In this document: one piece after another, positions 16,038 to 24,405 of the stretch | Layout: each line of letters starts with the position of its first letter | Numbering within the stretch: position 1 is the first letter of the stretch | Assembly: GCA_030740295.1 (NCBI GenBank) | Contig: JASLXP010001033.1 | Coordinates: 1-51,918 of the forward strand | From: Planctomycetota bacterium | GTDB lineage: Bacteria; Planctomycetota; PUPC01; JACPCR01 | Reading direction: 5' to 3' | DNA: 51,918 nucleotides | The notes under the pieces: generated by a model | Seen by the model: only the letters and a program-made list of their open reading frames with translations | Database searches by the model: none | What the model was told of the DNA's origin: nothing | Made by a program: the position numbers and the translations under genes

Positions 16038-17024
16038 TTACCCGTGAAACGACGCCCAATCGAACACGACAGCCAGCCGATCTGTCTTCTTGTGGAGAAG
16101 GTCCTGATAGGCCTGCTGGGCATCGTTCGGCGAGTATTTGGAGTAAATCCCTTCTACGCTGACGCGTCCTGACTCCAGCCAGCGAAGTGCGCCCGCCAGG
16201 TTTTCAAAAATACTGCCGGAGCGGAACGGCTCCGAGTGATGCGGCAGTTCCCATTCCCAGCCGCTGCGGATGACTGCGTAATTATGGAAGATCGCATGAT
16301 GCAGGTCATGCATCAGTAAATCGGTGAATCGGCGCCACGGTGTCGCAATGCAGACGACCTCACCTCGTTTGCGGATGACCCTTGCCGCGTCCAGCAACGC
16401 CTGCTCGTGGCCTGAACATTCAAGAGCCAGCAGAAAAGTGCCTGCGAGGGATTCATCGTCGAGTGGCGCTGAATCCATAACATTCTGTACGCCTGTCTCG
16501 GATGCCAGCCGTCTGCGTGAATCCACGGGATCGCAAGTAAACACTTCATACCCGCTGGCCTGGAAATTCTTGGCCGCCAGATGCCCTACAAGGCCCAATC
16601 CGCAGACCAGCACTCTGGCCGGCGGCCGAGCCGCGGTTGTGTTCAGGGTCGTCATGCTGACGCACATCATGCGGGCAAACGTGCCCACCTCGGGCGACAG
16701 TCCATCCGGCACTGGCAGAGCCTGTTTCGCCTGTACTTTATGATGTGACCGATGCCCACTCATGCAAAACGCAAGATCCCCAGGCTTGAAGCCATCAACC
16801 TTCGCGCCAACTTGCTCCACTTCGATGACAGCCGAATATCCCGGCGTCGAAGGAAAGTTCTTGCCGAGGTAAGCTGAATTTAATTCTGTGCCTGCACTGA
16901 CGAGTGAGGCCAGGGTCCGCCCGGCAATCTCTCCTTCTCCGACGTCTGTGCTGAATTCAGATGGCACAAGCTCCGCCTGCTCGCGAGCGGTGACAGTAAC
17001 TGTATGAGATGTGATCGTACTCAT
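16038..17024 (-). CDS. Medium-chain dehydrogenase/reductase family protein
   Basis: This 328-residue oxidoreductase has a GroES-like N-terminal domain (SAGTE, PGYSAVIEV) and a Rossmann domain (VLVCGLGLVGHLAA). The catalytic-zinc cysteine expected just before SAGTE in classical alcohol dehydrogenases is a serine. Zinc-dependent chemistry is therefore doubtful and the substrate unknown. The ATG at 17024 has AAGGAA eight bases upstream and is preferred over the longer frame to 17099. It converges with the sulfatase, 16 bases away. A role in sugar or sugar-alcohol oxidation would suit the context but is inference. Confidence 0.85.
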   Translation of the reverse strand: MSTITSHTVTVTAREQAELVPSEFSTDVGEGEIAGRTLASLVSAGTELNSAYLGKNFPSTPGYSAVIEVEQVGAKVDGFKPGDLAFCMSGHRSHHKVQAKQALPVPDGLSPEVGTFARMMCVSMTTLNTTAARPPARVLVCGLGLVGHLAAKNFQASGYEVFTCDPVDSRRRLASETGVQNVMDSAPLDDESLAGTFLLALECSGHEQALLDAARVIRKRGEVVCIATPWRRFTDLLMHDLHHAIFHNYAVIRSGWEWELPHHSEPFRSGSIFENLAGALRWLESGRVSVEGIYSKYSPNDAQQAYQDLLHKKTDRLAVVFDWASFHG

Positions 17025-17179
17025 TGTGATTCCTTCGAAGTTATTGAACAGACCGCAACGCAAGTTGCGCCCGAATACCATCAGTACTCCATTCCGCACA
17101 GCAATCCGGCATGCACTGAATTCGAAACTCGTGCATGTATAGGAAATTCGCAGGGATTTAAGAACCGAGGTAACCAGCG

Positions 17180-18958
17180 ATGCCAGGCGATACGCAAGCT
17201 CCCGAAATACTGATGGACGACCAGATCACTGACGATCTGATCTCTGAGATGAGTGTGGCTGTACGCAACGCCATGCCGGGCATCTCCCGAATTGACAGCG
17301 AGGGCTGCTACACAAGCGTCAATCATGAATACGCGGCGATGACGGAATACCAGCCAAATGAACTGAAAGGCCAATCCTGGGAGCGTTTTCTCATGCCTGA
17401 AGACCTGCCCATCGCCTGCAAGGCCATGCAGGAAATGCTCGATGACGGCTCCGCGGATTTTGAAGCGAGGAGCCTGCGAAAAGACGGCTCGGTCTTTTAC
17501 CAGCACACGATGATCGTGAAGCGTGCAGACCTGCAGGGCGAATACGCAGGCTTCCTTTGTCTGATGCGCGACACCACGGACAGAAAGGTCACCGAGTCCG
17601 CCCTCCAGGAATCGCTCGAGATGTGGCGCGCATTGGCCCAGGGGGTCGGGGAACACGTGGGGATCGCAGACAAAGATATGTGCATCTGTTTCGTGAACCG
17701 GTTTATCGGAGACCTGCCACTGGAACAGGTCATCGGCACAACGCTCTTCGATTGGATTGAGGAAGAGTATCACGAACAGCTCGCCGAATGCGGGCGGCGC
17801 GTTTTCGAAACCAGTGAAACTCAGAGCCTCGAATTCGAGGGCTATGGAGCGAACGGCGCCCTCTGCTGGTATGCGGCACGGATCGGGCCGCTGAAAGAAG
17901 GCGGGCGCGTGGTCGCGTTTGCCATCGCTTTCACAGATATCACCCAGCGGAAAAAGAACCAGGAACAGGTCCGCCGATACGAATTCATCGCCAACGCGTC
18001 TCATGACCTCATGACGCTCATCGGCCGTGATTACACCATCGAAGCCGCCAATGACGCCTATTGCCGGACGCACAATAAGAATCGCGAGGAGATCGTCGGT
18101 CACGCCCTTCCTGACATCTGGGGAAACGAGACCTTTGCCAACCACATCCGCCCAAACATAGACCGGTGCCTTGCAGGCGAAAGTGTGAAATACGACCAAT
18201 GGTTCGAATTTGGCACGCTCGGCAACGGCTACTTCGAGGTGAACCTTTTTCCTTATCGCAATCCAGAGAACGAGATCACCCACGTCGCCGTCGTCACCCA
18301 CAACATAACTGAGTGCAAGCAGACTGTTGAAAAGCTGCAACAAGCCATGAAAGAGCTCAAGGAGACGCAGGCCACAATTGTCGAGCAGGAACGGCTGCGT
18401 GCGGTAGGCGTCATGGCAAGCGGCATAGCGCACGACTTCAACAACGCGCTGTCAAGCATCCTCGGCTTCAGCGAACTGTTACTGGAAACACCCGAGGATC
18501 TTGACGACCGGGAGAAAGTCATCCGCTACCTGGGATTCATCAACACGGAAGCCCGCGATGCAGCAAAGGTCGTCAGCCGGCTCAGTGATTTCTATCGTGA
18601 TCGTAATCAGGACGAAGTCTTCGTACCGGTCGACCTGAACAGGGTGGTCGAGCAGGCCATCCCTTTGACCCAGCCCATGTGGAGAGACCAAGCCCTCGCA
18701 CGAGGACAGACCATCGAGCTCCATACGAGCCTTGTCGATGTGCCCATGGTTCCCGGTAACGATTCCGCTCTGAGAGAGGCGTTGACAAATCTGATCCTCA
18801 ACGCGGTCGAAGCCGTCAGAACCGAAGGCCGGATCGAGCTGCGGACCGGCACCCGCGGCAACTGGGCTTTCGTGGAAGTCAACGATAACGGCATCGGCAT
18901 GACGGACGACATTCGTCAGCGCTGTCTCGATCCATTCTTCACCTCAAAAGGGCCCTAG
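17180..18958 (+). CDS. PAS-domain hybrid histidine kinase, N-terminal part before in-frame TAG
   Basis: This soluble sensor kinase has three or more PAS-like domains (about residues 20-385), a HisKA domain with phospho-acceptor H418 in SGIAHDFNNALSSILGF, and the start of the HATPase domain (N-box LTNLILNAVEA, G1 DNGIGM). Translation then meets TAG at 18956-18958, right after DPFFTSKGP. The same frame continues with GSGLGLPMVYGII, the missing G2 box, into a receiver domain ending at 19507. The intact form would be a 775-residue hybrid kinase. Without readthrough the ATP lid is truncated and activity is unlikely. GAGG lies nine bases before the ATG. The cognate regulator is probably the NtrC-type gene at 19552. 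Confidence 0.85.
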   Translation: MPGDTQAPEILMDDQITDDLISEMSVAVRNAMPGISRIDSEGCYTSVNHEYAAMTEYQPNELKGQSWERFLMPEDLPIACKAMQEMLDDGSADFEARSLRKDGSVFYQHTMIVKRADLQGEYAGFLCLMRDTTDRKVTESALQESLEMWRALAQGVGEHVGIADKDMCICFVNRFIGDLPLEQVIGTTLFDWIEEEYHEQLAECGRRVFETSETQSLEFEGYGANGALCWYAARIGPLKEGGRVVAFAIAFTDITQRKKNQEQVRRYEFIANASHDLMTLIGRDYTIEAANDAYCRTHNKNREEIVGHALPDIWGNETFANHIRPNIDRCLAGESVKYDQWFEFGTLGNGYFEVNLFPYRNPENEITHVAVVTHNITECKQTVEKLQQAMKELKETQATIVEQERLRAVGVMASGIAHDFNNALSSILGFSELLLETPEDLDDREKVIRYLGFINTEARDAAKVVSRLSDFYRDRNQDEVFVPVDLNRVVEQAIPLTQPMWRDQALARGQTIELHTSLVDVPMVPGNDSALREALTNLILNAVEAVRTEGRIELRTGTRGNWAFVEVNDNGIGMTDDIRQRCLDPFFTSKGP

Positions 18959-18979
18959 GGCTCAGGGCTCGGCCTGCCG

Positions 18980-19507
18980 ATGGTTTACGGAATTATTCAG
19001 AGACACTTCGGAGAGCTGGAGATCGAGAGCGAAATCGGCAGAGGCGCTTCCATTCGCCTGCTTCTCCCCAGAGATGAAAACCAGAACGGATACTCCGTCG
19101 AAAAGCCCCAGAGCAAGAAGGCAAAGCCCAGAAGAATCCTGCTTGCTGAAGATGAGCTCTCCGTAAGAACGGTGACCACTGAGCAACTCACCTCGGATGG
19201 CCACGAAGTCGTCGCCGCCGAAAATGGTTCTGCCGCGCTGAGTCTTTTCGACAAATCAGATTTCGATCTGGTCATCACCGATCTGGCCATGCCAGGAATG
19301 GCCGGGGACAAGCTCGCAGACCATATCAAAGAAAAAAAACCGGAAATGAAGATCATCCTTCTGACCGGCTTCGGAGACCTCCTGGCAGCAGTAAACGACC
19401 AGCCGGACTCAGTCGATCTCGTGCTGAACAAGCCCGTTTCCAGGGCTGAGCTCAGGCAGGCCTTGGAACAGATCGAGAAAAATGACATCCCTGCAGAACC
19501 GGTTTAA
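18980..19507 (+). CDS. C-terminal part of the hybrid kinase: end of HATPase plus receiver
   Basis: This is in frame with the upstream kinase (1800 bases from its start). It carries the end of the ATPase domain (MVYGIIQRHFGELEIESEIGRG) and then a receiver domain from about 19126, with phospho-acceptor Asp in VITDLAMPG and Lys in LNKPVS. The ATG at 18980 is an internal Met of the kinase fold and has no clear Shine-Dalgarno, so independent translation is doubtful. It is best read as the 3' part of one gene split by TAG. It could work alone as a receiver if translation restarts. Confidence 0.7.
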   Translation: MVYGIIQRHFGELEIESEIGRGASIRLLLPRDENQNGYSVEKPQSKKAKPRRILLAEDELSVRTVTTEQLTSDGHEVVAAENGSAALSLFDKSDFDLVITDLAMPGMAGDKLADHIKEKKPEMKIILLTGFGDLLAAVNDQPDSVDLVLNKPVSRAELRQALEQIEKNDIPAEPV

Positions 19508-19551
19508 TCTGTGGCAATTCTGATACGAGACAGTCTGAAAAAGAGGCCACA

Positions 19552-20925
19552 ATGACCGAGGCAACCTCAGATGTCGAGGCCCGCAACCTCGTACTCATCG
19601 TCGACGATGAGCTGCCATCGATTGCGCTCACCACGGATATCCTGGCCAAGTTCCAAATCCCATCCATCGCCGCAAGATCAGGCGAAGAGGCCATCACCAT
19701 TGCAGACTCTCGAGACATTCGCGTCGTCATCCTGGATATCCGAATGGATGGCATTGACGGCATGGAAGTGCTGAAGCGGCTGATGGCATTCGAGAACCCG
19801 CCCGCGGTCATTATGCTCACCGGCCACGGCACTATCCGCCTGGCCACCGAAGCCATGAAACTGGGCGCCTATGACTTTTTGACCAAACCGGTAAATTTTC
19901 ACGAACTCGGCAATCTGGTGTGCGACGCTCTGCTGGAGAAAGGGACGGGCGAGCCGCCGCATCACGACTCTGAAGACGAAATCATCGGCAGCGATCCCGA
20001 TCTGCTCCGTGCTATCGAACTTACTGACAGTGCCGCCAGCTCAGACCTGCCAATCCTCATCGTGGGCGAAACCGGTTCCGGCAAAGAACTGTTTGCGAAG
20101 CGCCTGCATAGGATGAGCCTCCGGTCGGCAAAGCCGTTCCTCGTCCTCAACTGCGGCACACTGCCGGAACACCTGGTGGAAAGCGAACTTTTCGGACACG
20201 AAAGAGGCGCGTTCACCGGCGCCCAGCAGAATCGGAAGGGCCTCTATGAAACAGCATCCGGCGGCTCACTTTTTCTCGATGAGATACCAGAGCTTTCAAA
20301 ATCCGCACAGGTATCCATGTTGCGGGCGGCCGAGAGTGGCGAGTTTCGGCGGCTGGGTAGCGACACGCCCAGAGCCGCAGACGTCCGATTGATTGCCGCG
20401 TCTGCACTTCCGTTGGAAGATCACGTCTCCCAGGGAAGCTTCCGCGAAGACCTTTACTTCCGCCTCAATGGACTGGAAATCCACATCCCGCCCCTTCGGG
20501 AACGCAAGGATGATATCCCCGCATTGGTCTCGCACTTTACGGAGGGAATCCATCATAAAGGCATACGCCGCACTTTCTCTCCCCCTGCAATTACACGATT
20601 GCAGGAGTACGACTGGCCGGGCAACATCCGTGAATTGCGCCGCGCTGTCGAGCGAGCACTCGTGCTCTGCCCTCACAGCGAAGTCCGGCCTGACTTTGTC
20701 CAGCAGGGCAAATCGCCCACCACCAAGATCATTTTCAAAGAGATACGATCCATGGCTGAGATCGATAAAGAATACATCCTCGAAGTGGTGCGCAGAAAGG
20801 GCGGCAATCTTAATGCTGCTGCGAGGTCCCTCGGAATCTCAAGGAGCTCTCTCTATCGGCGGCTGGCAGAATACGGTTATAAAAAGGGAGGAGAGGAGGA
20901 GGGAAGAGCGAAGAGTGAATGGTGA
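19552..20925 (+). CDS. NtrC-family sigma54-dependent response regulator
   Basis: This 457-residue activator has a receiver domain (about 12-125, phospho-acceptor D62 in VVILDIRMDG), an AAA+ domain and a Fis-type helix-turn-helix. The AAA+ domain shows Walker A GETGSGKE (172-179), the sigma54-contact loop GAFTGA (219-224) and Walker B GGSLFLDE (237-244). The HTH lies near 418-442 (NLNAAARSLGISRSSLYRRL). It should activate sigma54 promoters when phosphorylated, most likely by the kinase just upstream, 44 bases away. Its last residues and TGA stop are encoded by a heptamer repeat array, so the tail is probably not conserved. Confidence 0.94.
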   Translation: MTEATSDVEARNLVLIVDDELPSIALTTDILAKFQIPSIAARSGEEAITIADSRDIRVVILDIRMDGIDGMEVLKRLMAFENPPAVIMLTGHGTIRLATEAMKLGAYDFLTKPVNFHELGNLVCDALLEKGTGEPPHHDSEDEIIGSDPDLLRAIELTDSAASSDLPILIVGETGSGKELFAKRLHRMSLRSAKPFLVLNCGTLPEHLVESELFGHERGAFTGAQQNRKGLYETASGGSLFLDEIPELSKSAQVSMLRAAESGEFRRLGSDTPRAADVRLIAASALPLEDHVSQGSFREDLYFRLNGLEIHIPPLRERKDDIPALVSHFTEGIHHKGIRRTFSPPAITRLQEYDWPGNIRELRRAVERALVLCPHSEVRPDFVQQGKSPTTKIIFKEIRSMAEIDKEYILEVVRRKGGNLNAAARSLGISRSSLYRRLAEYGYKKGGEEEGRAKSEW

Positions 20926-21007
20926 ATGGTGAATGGTGAATGGTGAAGAGTGAATGGTGAAGAGTGAATGGTGAATGGTGAATGGTGAATGGTGAATGGT
21001 GAAGAGT
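20903..21007. repeat. Fifteen-unit two-word heptamer array (GAATGGT / GAAGAGT)
   Basis: Exactly 105 bases split into 15 units of seven: GAAGAGC, GAAGAGT, GAATGGT four times, GAAGAGT, GAATGGT, GAAGAGT, GAATGGT five times, GAAGAGT. Only two words, differing at two positions, make up the array apart from one C/T change. The TGA at 20923-20925 that ends the upstream sigma54 activator is formed by a unit junction, so the array overlaps 23 bases of coding sequence. Confidence 0.95.
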
Positions 21008-21105
21008 GCCTTCAATTTAGTCTGCCCTTAATTGGTCTGCCCTGATTCAGTTTCTTCGCCTGTCTTATTCGTCTTGCTCCCTCTTTCGCTTGCTTCCCTG
21101 TTTTC

Positions 21106-21133
21106 ATTCGTCTGTCCCAATTCGTCTGTCCCA
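21106..21133. repeat. Tandem duplicate of a 14-base unit (2 x 7)
   Basis: ATTCGTCTGTCCCA occurs twice in direct tandem (21106-21119 and 21120-21133) and a third copy begins (ATTCCTT). Upstream, 21012-21105 contains looser CTGCCC and TTCGTC-like words. The repeat overlaps the nominal open frame starting at 21090, which argues that the real start of that gene lies downstream. Confidence 0.8.
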
Positions 21134-21155
21134 ATTCCTTCCCCAAAAAACTAGC

Positions 21156-23933
21156 GTGCCGTTCTCACTACGACTCCTAACAATCTCTCTTATCTCATTC
21201 ACCCACGCCCAGGCTCAGGAAATCCGACTCAACCTGAAACCGGCCATGGTCATCAACGAAGCTGACGTCGGCGATCCGGCCGGCCTCGTGGATGAGCAGG
21301 ACAAGATCATCGGCCCGCCTGCTGGCAAGCCAGACTCCATCTGGAAGATCAACAGCTTCCACAACAAGAAGTATCCCTTCAGCGCGCATATCGATCTCGG
21401 CGAAGAGAAGAATCTATCCAAGCTCTGGCTCTTCGATACCCACAGCAGCGGGCAAGTCGTCATCTCGCACGGCAAGCCGGGCGACTGGAAAAAGCTCACC
21501 ACCTACAACTGCGGCACATACATGAAGTGGGTCAGCATCCCGCTCGACGTCCGCTCCCGCTACATCCAGCTCACCCGCATGACCCCGGGCGCGCAGTTTA
21601 CCGAGATCGCCATTTACGAGTACAGCCCGGAAGCCTGGAAAGCCATGGTCTCCCGCAAAGCTGCCGAGGCCAGGGCGGAAGCGGCTAGACAGGCCGCCAT
21701 CAAAAAGGCCATGGACGAATTGAAAAAGCGACTCCTCGTCGATCTGGGCGAACCATTCGGCAAGGCATACCTCGTCGATGAGATCGACTGCGGCGTCCCC
21801 AGTGACGATGGTCACTTCAAAGAAGACCCGCCCGGCGTCAGCAAAATCGAAACGATCTTTGGGCGCCCGTGCCGCGTCCTCCGAAAGACCCAGGGCGAAG
21901 GTGCCTTCTTCAGTTTCCGCATCGGAAAAATGAAACTGCTGCAGCCCGGCGCGGCGTACGTATTGAGCATCGAGTATCCGGAAGACAAACCCCGCACCAT
22001 CATCGTCAGAAACTCCGGCAACGAGACCTCACGCGGTTTCCACACCGGCCGAACCTTCGGCGATGCACTCCATCCGAAATACGTCAACAACCACAGCGAA
22101 TCCATCGGTACACCGCTCACCGGAAAATACGAAACCTGGAATCAGTTGTTCTACCTGCACGACCGATTTCCGGACCACATATTTCTGCGGGGTGATAAAG
22201 CACGCGTGCTGACTCCCGAAGACGGTTTCACCGTCACTATCGCCCAGTTCTCTAAACGCAACATTCCCGCCTCCGCCGGAGCAGCGGTATCGCGCATCCG
22301 GCTGTTCGCAGTGCCCGAGCCAGAGAAACTGAAAGCAAAAGTGAATCTGCCGAAGGGACTCCCCCATCGCCATCTTTTCTGGCGTGAAGAAATGTCCGAT
22401 GGCATCATCGGCTCGAAGAAGAATCAGAAACGAGCGTTTGCTGATCCGGTCGATTTCTACAGATTCAAAGCACGCACGGCCCATTTTCTGGGCATGAACA
22501 CCTACACAAAAGATCTCCTCGAATTCGGCGCATGCCAGCATTGGGATCCGAGTGATTACGGCGGCAACAATTGGGTGCATTTCAACAGCGAGCACAAGGG
22601 CCTTTGGAGAGAAGTCGTCGAGCTCATGGGAAAAGAGGGATTCAGCATCCTGCCCTACTACGAATACGCAGGCAGCCGCGGCGAGAACAGCCTCGGCTTC
22701 AAGCGGCGATGCAAACCGCTCACCCGCGACGATGCCTACACGCACATCACATGGATCGAAAAGGCCAACGCAGACATCACCGATCCTGACACCTATGAAG
22801 ACTTCAAAAAGATGCTGGATCTCACGATCATCCGGCACAAAAGCCGAGCCAGGTTCGTCGGGGCATGGCTCCGTCCGCGAGCACAGCTTCCCATGAGCTT
22901 CGCAGATGCCACCCGAAAACGATTCGCAGATGAGACAAAAACCGGCCGACCCATCAGCCGCAAGGATCTCATCGCAGACAAGACCCTTCTCGAAAAATAC
23001 TATGAATGGTGGTTCGACAAGCGCCGCCGGTTTCTCGAGGCCATGCGTGACCATCTCCGATCCAATGGCATCGAAGACTCCACCATGTTCTTCACCTCAT
23101 CCATGGCCGAATCCGGTGTCGGCTTCCCCATTTGGGAGAAACGCATCGTCACCGATGCCCCCGCCCATTGGCAGCCCATTCTCGACCAGCCGGAGCACAT
23201 CCCTGATAAACGGAAAATCAACCCGGTACCGATTGGAGATGTCGTCCGGAAAGGCATGTACCTCGAAGCCCTGCTCGCGCCGCCGCTCACCTGGGGTAAA
23301 TGGGAAGTGCAACACGCCAACCCGCCCGCTGCCCCGCAACGCGGATCCAAAACCCAGGGAGTCCTCTTCACCCACGCTATCAACCGAGCCTACACCGTCG
23401 CCTCTCCAAAGACGTTTGATACCTTCCGAGGCCCTTCGGGCCTCGCCGTCGTCCGCCACCACACGCTCAATGAAAACATGATGTTCGACAAGAAAGACAA
23501 GCCCAAGCTTGGTTACTTCGTCGTCGACATCGAGCGCGCCGGCCCCTACTGCATGCTCGCCGAAGCTTGGGCCATGGCCCACGGAAACCCTACCCACATC
23601 GGCTACCTCGTGGGCAATAATTTCTCACGCGGTTTCCCGAAATACGTTCGAAGGTTCAACACCGCCTTCCTCTCCCTCCCCGCGCTGCCGAGCACCATCG
23701 TAAAGGATGCTTGCACCGATGAGAAAATCGTTGTCAGACAGATCAACACGAAAGGACAGGGGAAGTGGTTTGCCCTCGTTAACATCGGCCTGGATGCACG
23801 CACTGTGGAAATCAAGCTCCCAGCCAATGGAAATGTAAAGGATGCAGTAAGCGGCGATCAGATCGCCGGGAACGATCAGTCGTTCAAGGCATCCTTTTAC
23901 CCATGCGAATTGAAAGCATGGAAAGCTGAGTAG
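21156..23933 (+). CDS. Large secreted protein, unknown glycosidase-like family
   Basis: The GTG at 21156 begins a normal signal peptide (PFSLRLLTISLISFTHAQA, then QE). An ATG at 21090 would add 22 residues encoded by tandem repeats and is less likely. The mature protein has an N-terminal beta domain resembling discoidin/F5-F8 type C (about 20-150), a short helical Ala/Lys/Arg segment, a second beta region, and a large C-terminal region (about 400-850). That region is rich in Trp, Tyr and His with alternating strands and helices, as in TIM-barrel glycoside hydrolases. I cannot assign a family or catalytic residues. Its setting suggests polysaccharide degradation. The stop is TAG. Confidence 0.75.
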   Translation: MPFSLRLLTISLISFTHAQAQEIRLNLKPAMVINEADVGDPAGLVDEQDKIIGPPAGKPDSIWKINSFHNKKYPFSAHIDLGEEKNLSKLWLFDTHSSGQVVISHGKPGDWKKLTTYNCGTYMKWVSIPLDVRSRYIQLTRMTPGAQFTEIAIYEYSPEAWKAMVSRKAAEARAEAARQAAIKKAMDELKKRLLVDLGEPFGKAYLVDEIDCGVPSDDGHFKEDPPGVSKIETIFGRPCRVLRKTQGEGAFFSFRIGKMKLLQPGAAYVLSIEYPEDKPRTIIVRNSGNETSRGFHTGRTFGDALHPKYVNNHSESIGTPLTGKYETWNQLFYLHDRFPDHIFLRGDKARVLTPEDGFTVTIAQFSKRNIPASAGAAVSRIRLFAVPEPEKLKAKVNLPKGLPHRHLFWREEMSDGIIGSKKNQKRAFADPVDFYRFKARTAHFLGMNTYTKDLLEFGACQHWDPSDYGGNNWVHFNSEHKGLWREVVELMGKEGFSILPYYEYAGSRGENSLGFKRRCKPLTRDDAYTHITWIEKANADITDPDTYEDFKKMLDLTIIRHKSRARFVGAWLRPRAQLPMSFADATRKRFADETKTGRPISRKDLIADKTLLEKYYEWWFDKRRRFLEAMRDHLRSNGIEDSTMFFTSSMAESGVGFPIWEKRIVTDAPAHWQPILDQPEHIPDKRKINPVPIGDVVRKGMYLEALLAPPLTWGKWEVQHANPPAAPQRGSKTQGVLFTHAINRAYTVASPKTFDTFRGPSGLAVVRHHTLNENMMFDKKDKPKLGYFVVDIERAGPYCMLAEAWAMAHGNPTHIGYLVGNNFSRGFPKYVRRFNTAFLSLPALPSTIVKDACTDEKIVVRQINTKGQGKWFALVNIGLDARTVEIKLPANGNVKDAVSGDQIAGNDQSFKASFYPCELKAWKAE

Positions 23934-23948
23934 CCAGCTCCGGCGCGT

Positions 23949-24326
23949 TCACAACCCCATCAAGCCGGCAGCCACAATGTGCCACTCTGTCGAGGCCACA
24001 ACGGCGAGCGCGGCCAGCGGCACCATCCACGACCAGTCGCGATAACGTATGAACAGATAATGCACACCGCCCATTACTATCCAGAACAAAAGCATCAGAA
24101 ACGGATGAAGCCGAGGATTGTTTGAGGCCAGCAGACCAACGGTGTGACTGAACGAAATCGGCAAGGCCAAAGGAAAGGTTAGAAATCCAAATAAAACGAC
24201 CCCAAAGTCCGGCCATTGATCCCAGCGCAATTTGAAGCCGATCAGCCCTGAAACGAAGCAGAGAATCCACAACGTCCCCAAAGAAAGAAGGGCCGTTTTC
24301 AGCGATTTGCATTTTGATTTGAGCAT
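23949..24326 (-). CDS. Small multi-pass membrane protein, unknown
   Basis: This 125-residue hydrophobic protein has four predicted membrane segments (about 12-28, 39-58, 70-90 and 100-118) and positive residues at its N-terminus. I recognise no family. The open frame continues upstream to 24782, but that part is only the antisense of the transglutaminase gene, so the ATG at 24326 is used. It is convergent with the gene ending at 23933 and divergent from the one starting at 24406. Hydrophobic antisense frames can be spurious, but here nothing lies on the other strand. Confidence 0.6.
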   Translation of the reverse strand: MLKSKCKSLKTALLSLGTLWILCFVSGLIGFKLRWDQWPDFGVVLFGFLTFPLALPISFSHTVGLLASNNPRLHPFLMLLFWIVMGGVHYLFIRYRDWSWMVPLAALAVVASTEWHIVAAGLMGL

Positions 24327-24405
24327 CTCAGTCCCCTGTGCGCGTAACTTCTGATCAAACTGGAAATTTGCAAAGAACCGTTGCCGGTCTTTTAACAGGA
24401 ACGGT

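Noticed and set aside
17081..18433. Minus-strand frame of 450 codons opposite the hybrid kinase
   Set aside because: Kinase motifs (H-box, N-box, PAS) are clear on the plus strand, and no domain is visible in the antisense product.
17180..19507. Genome-wide recoding of TAG as sense
   Set aside because: At least five other genes in the window end in TAG at sensible C-termini, so TAG functions as stop here.
22029..23054. Minus-strand frame of 341 codons in the large secreted-protein gene
   Set aside because: The plus frame runs 2.8 kb with a signal peptide. The antisense frame is shorter and shows no domain.
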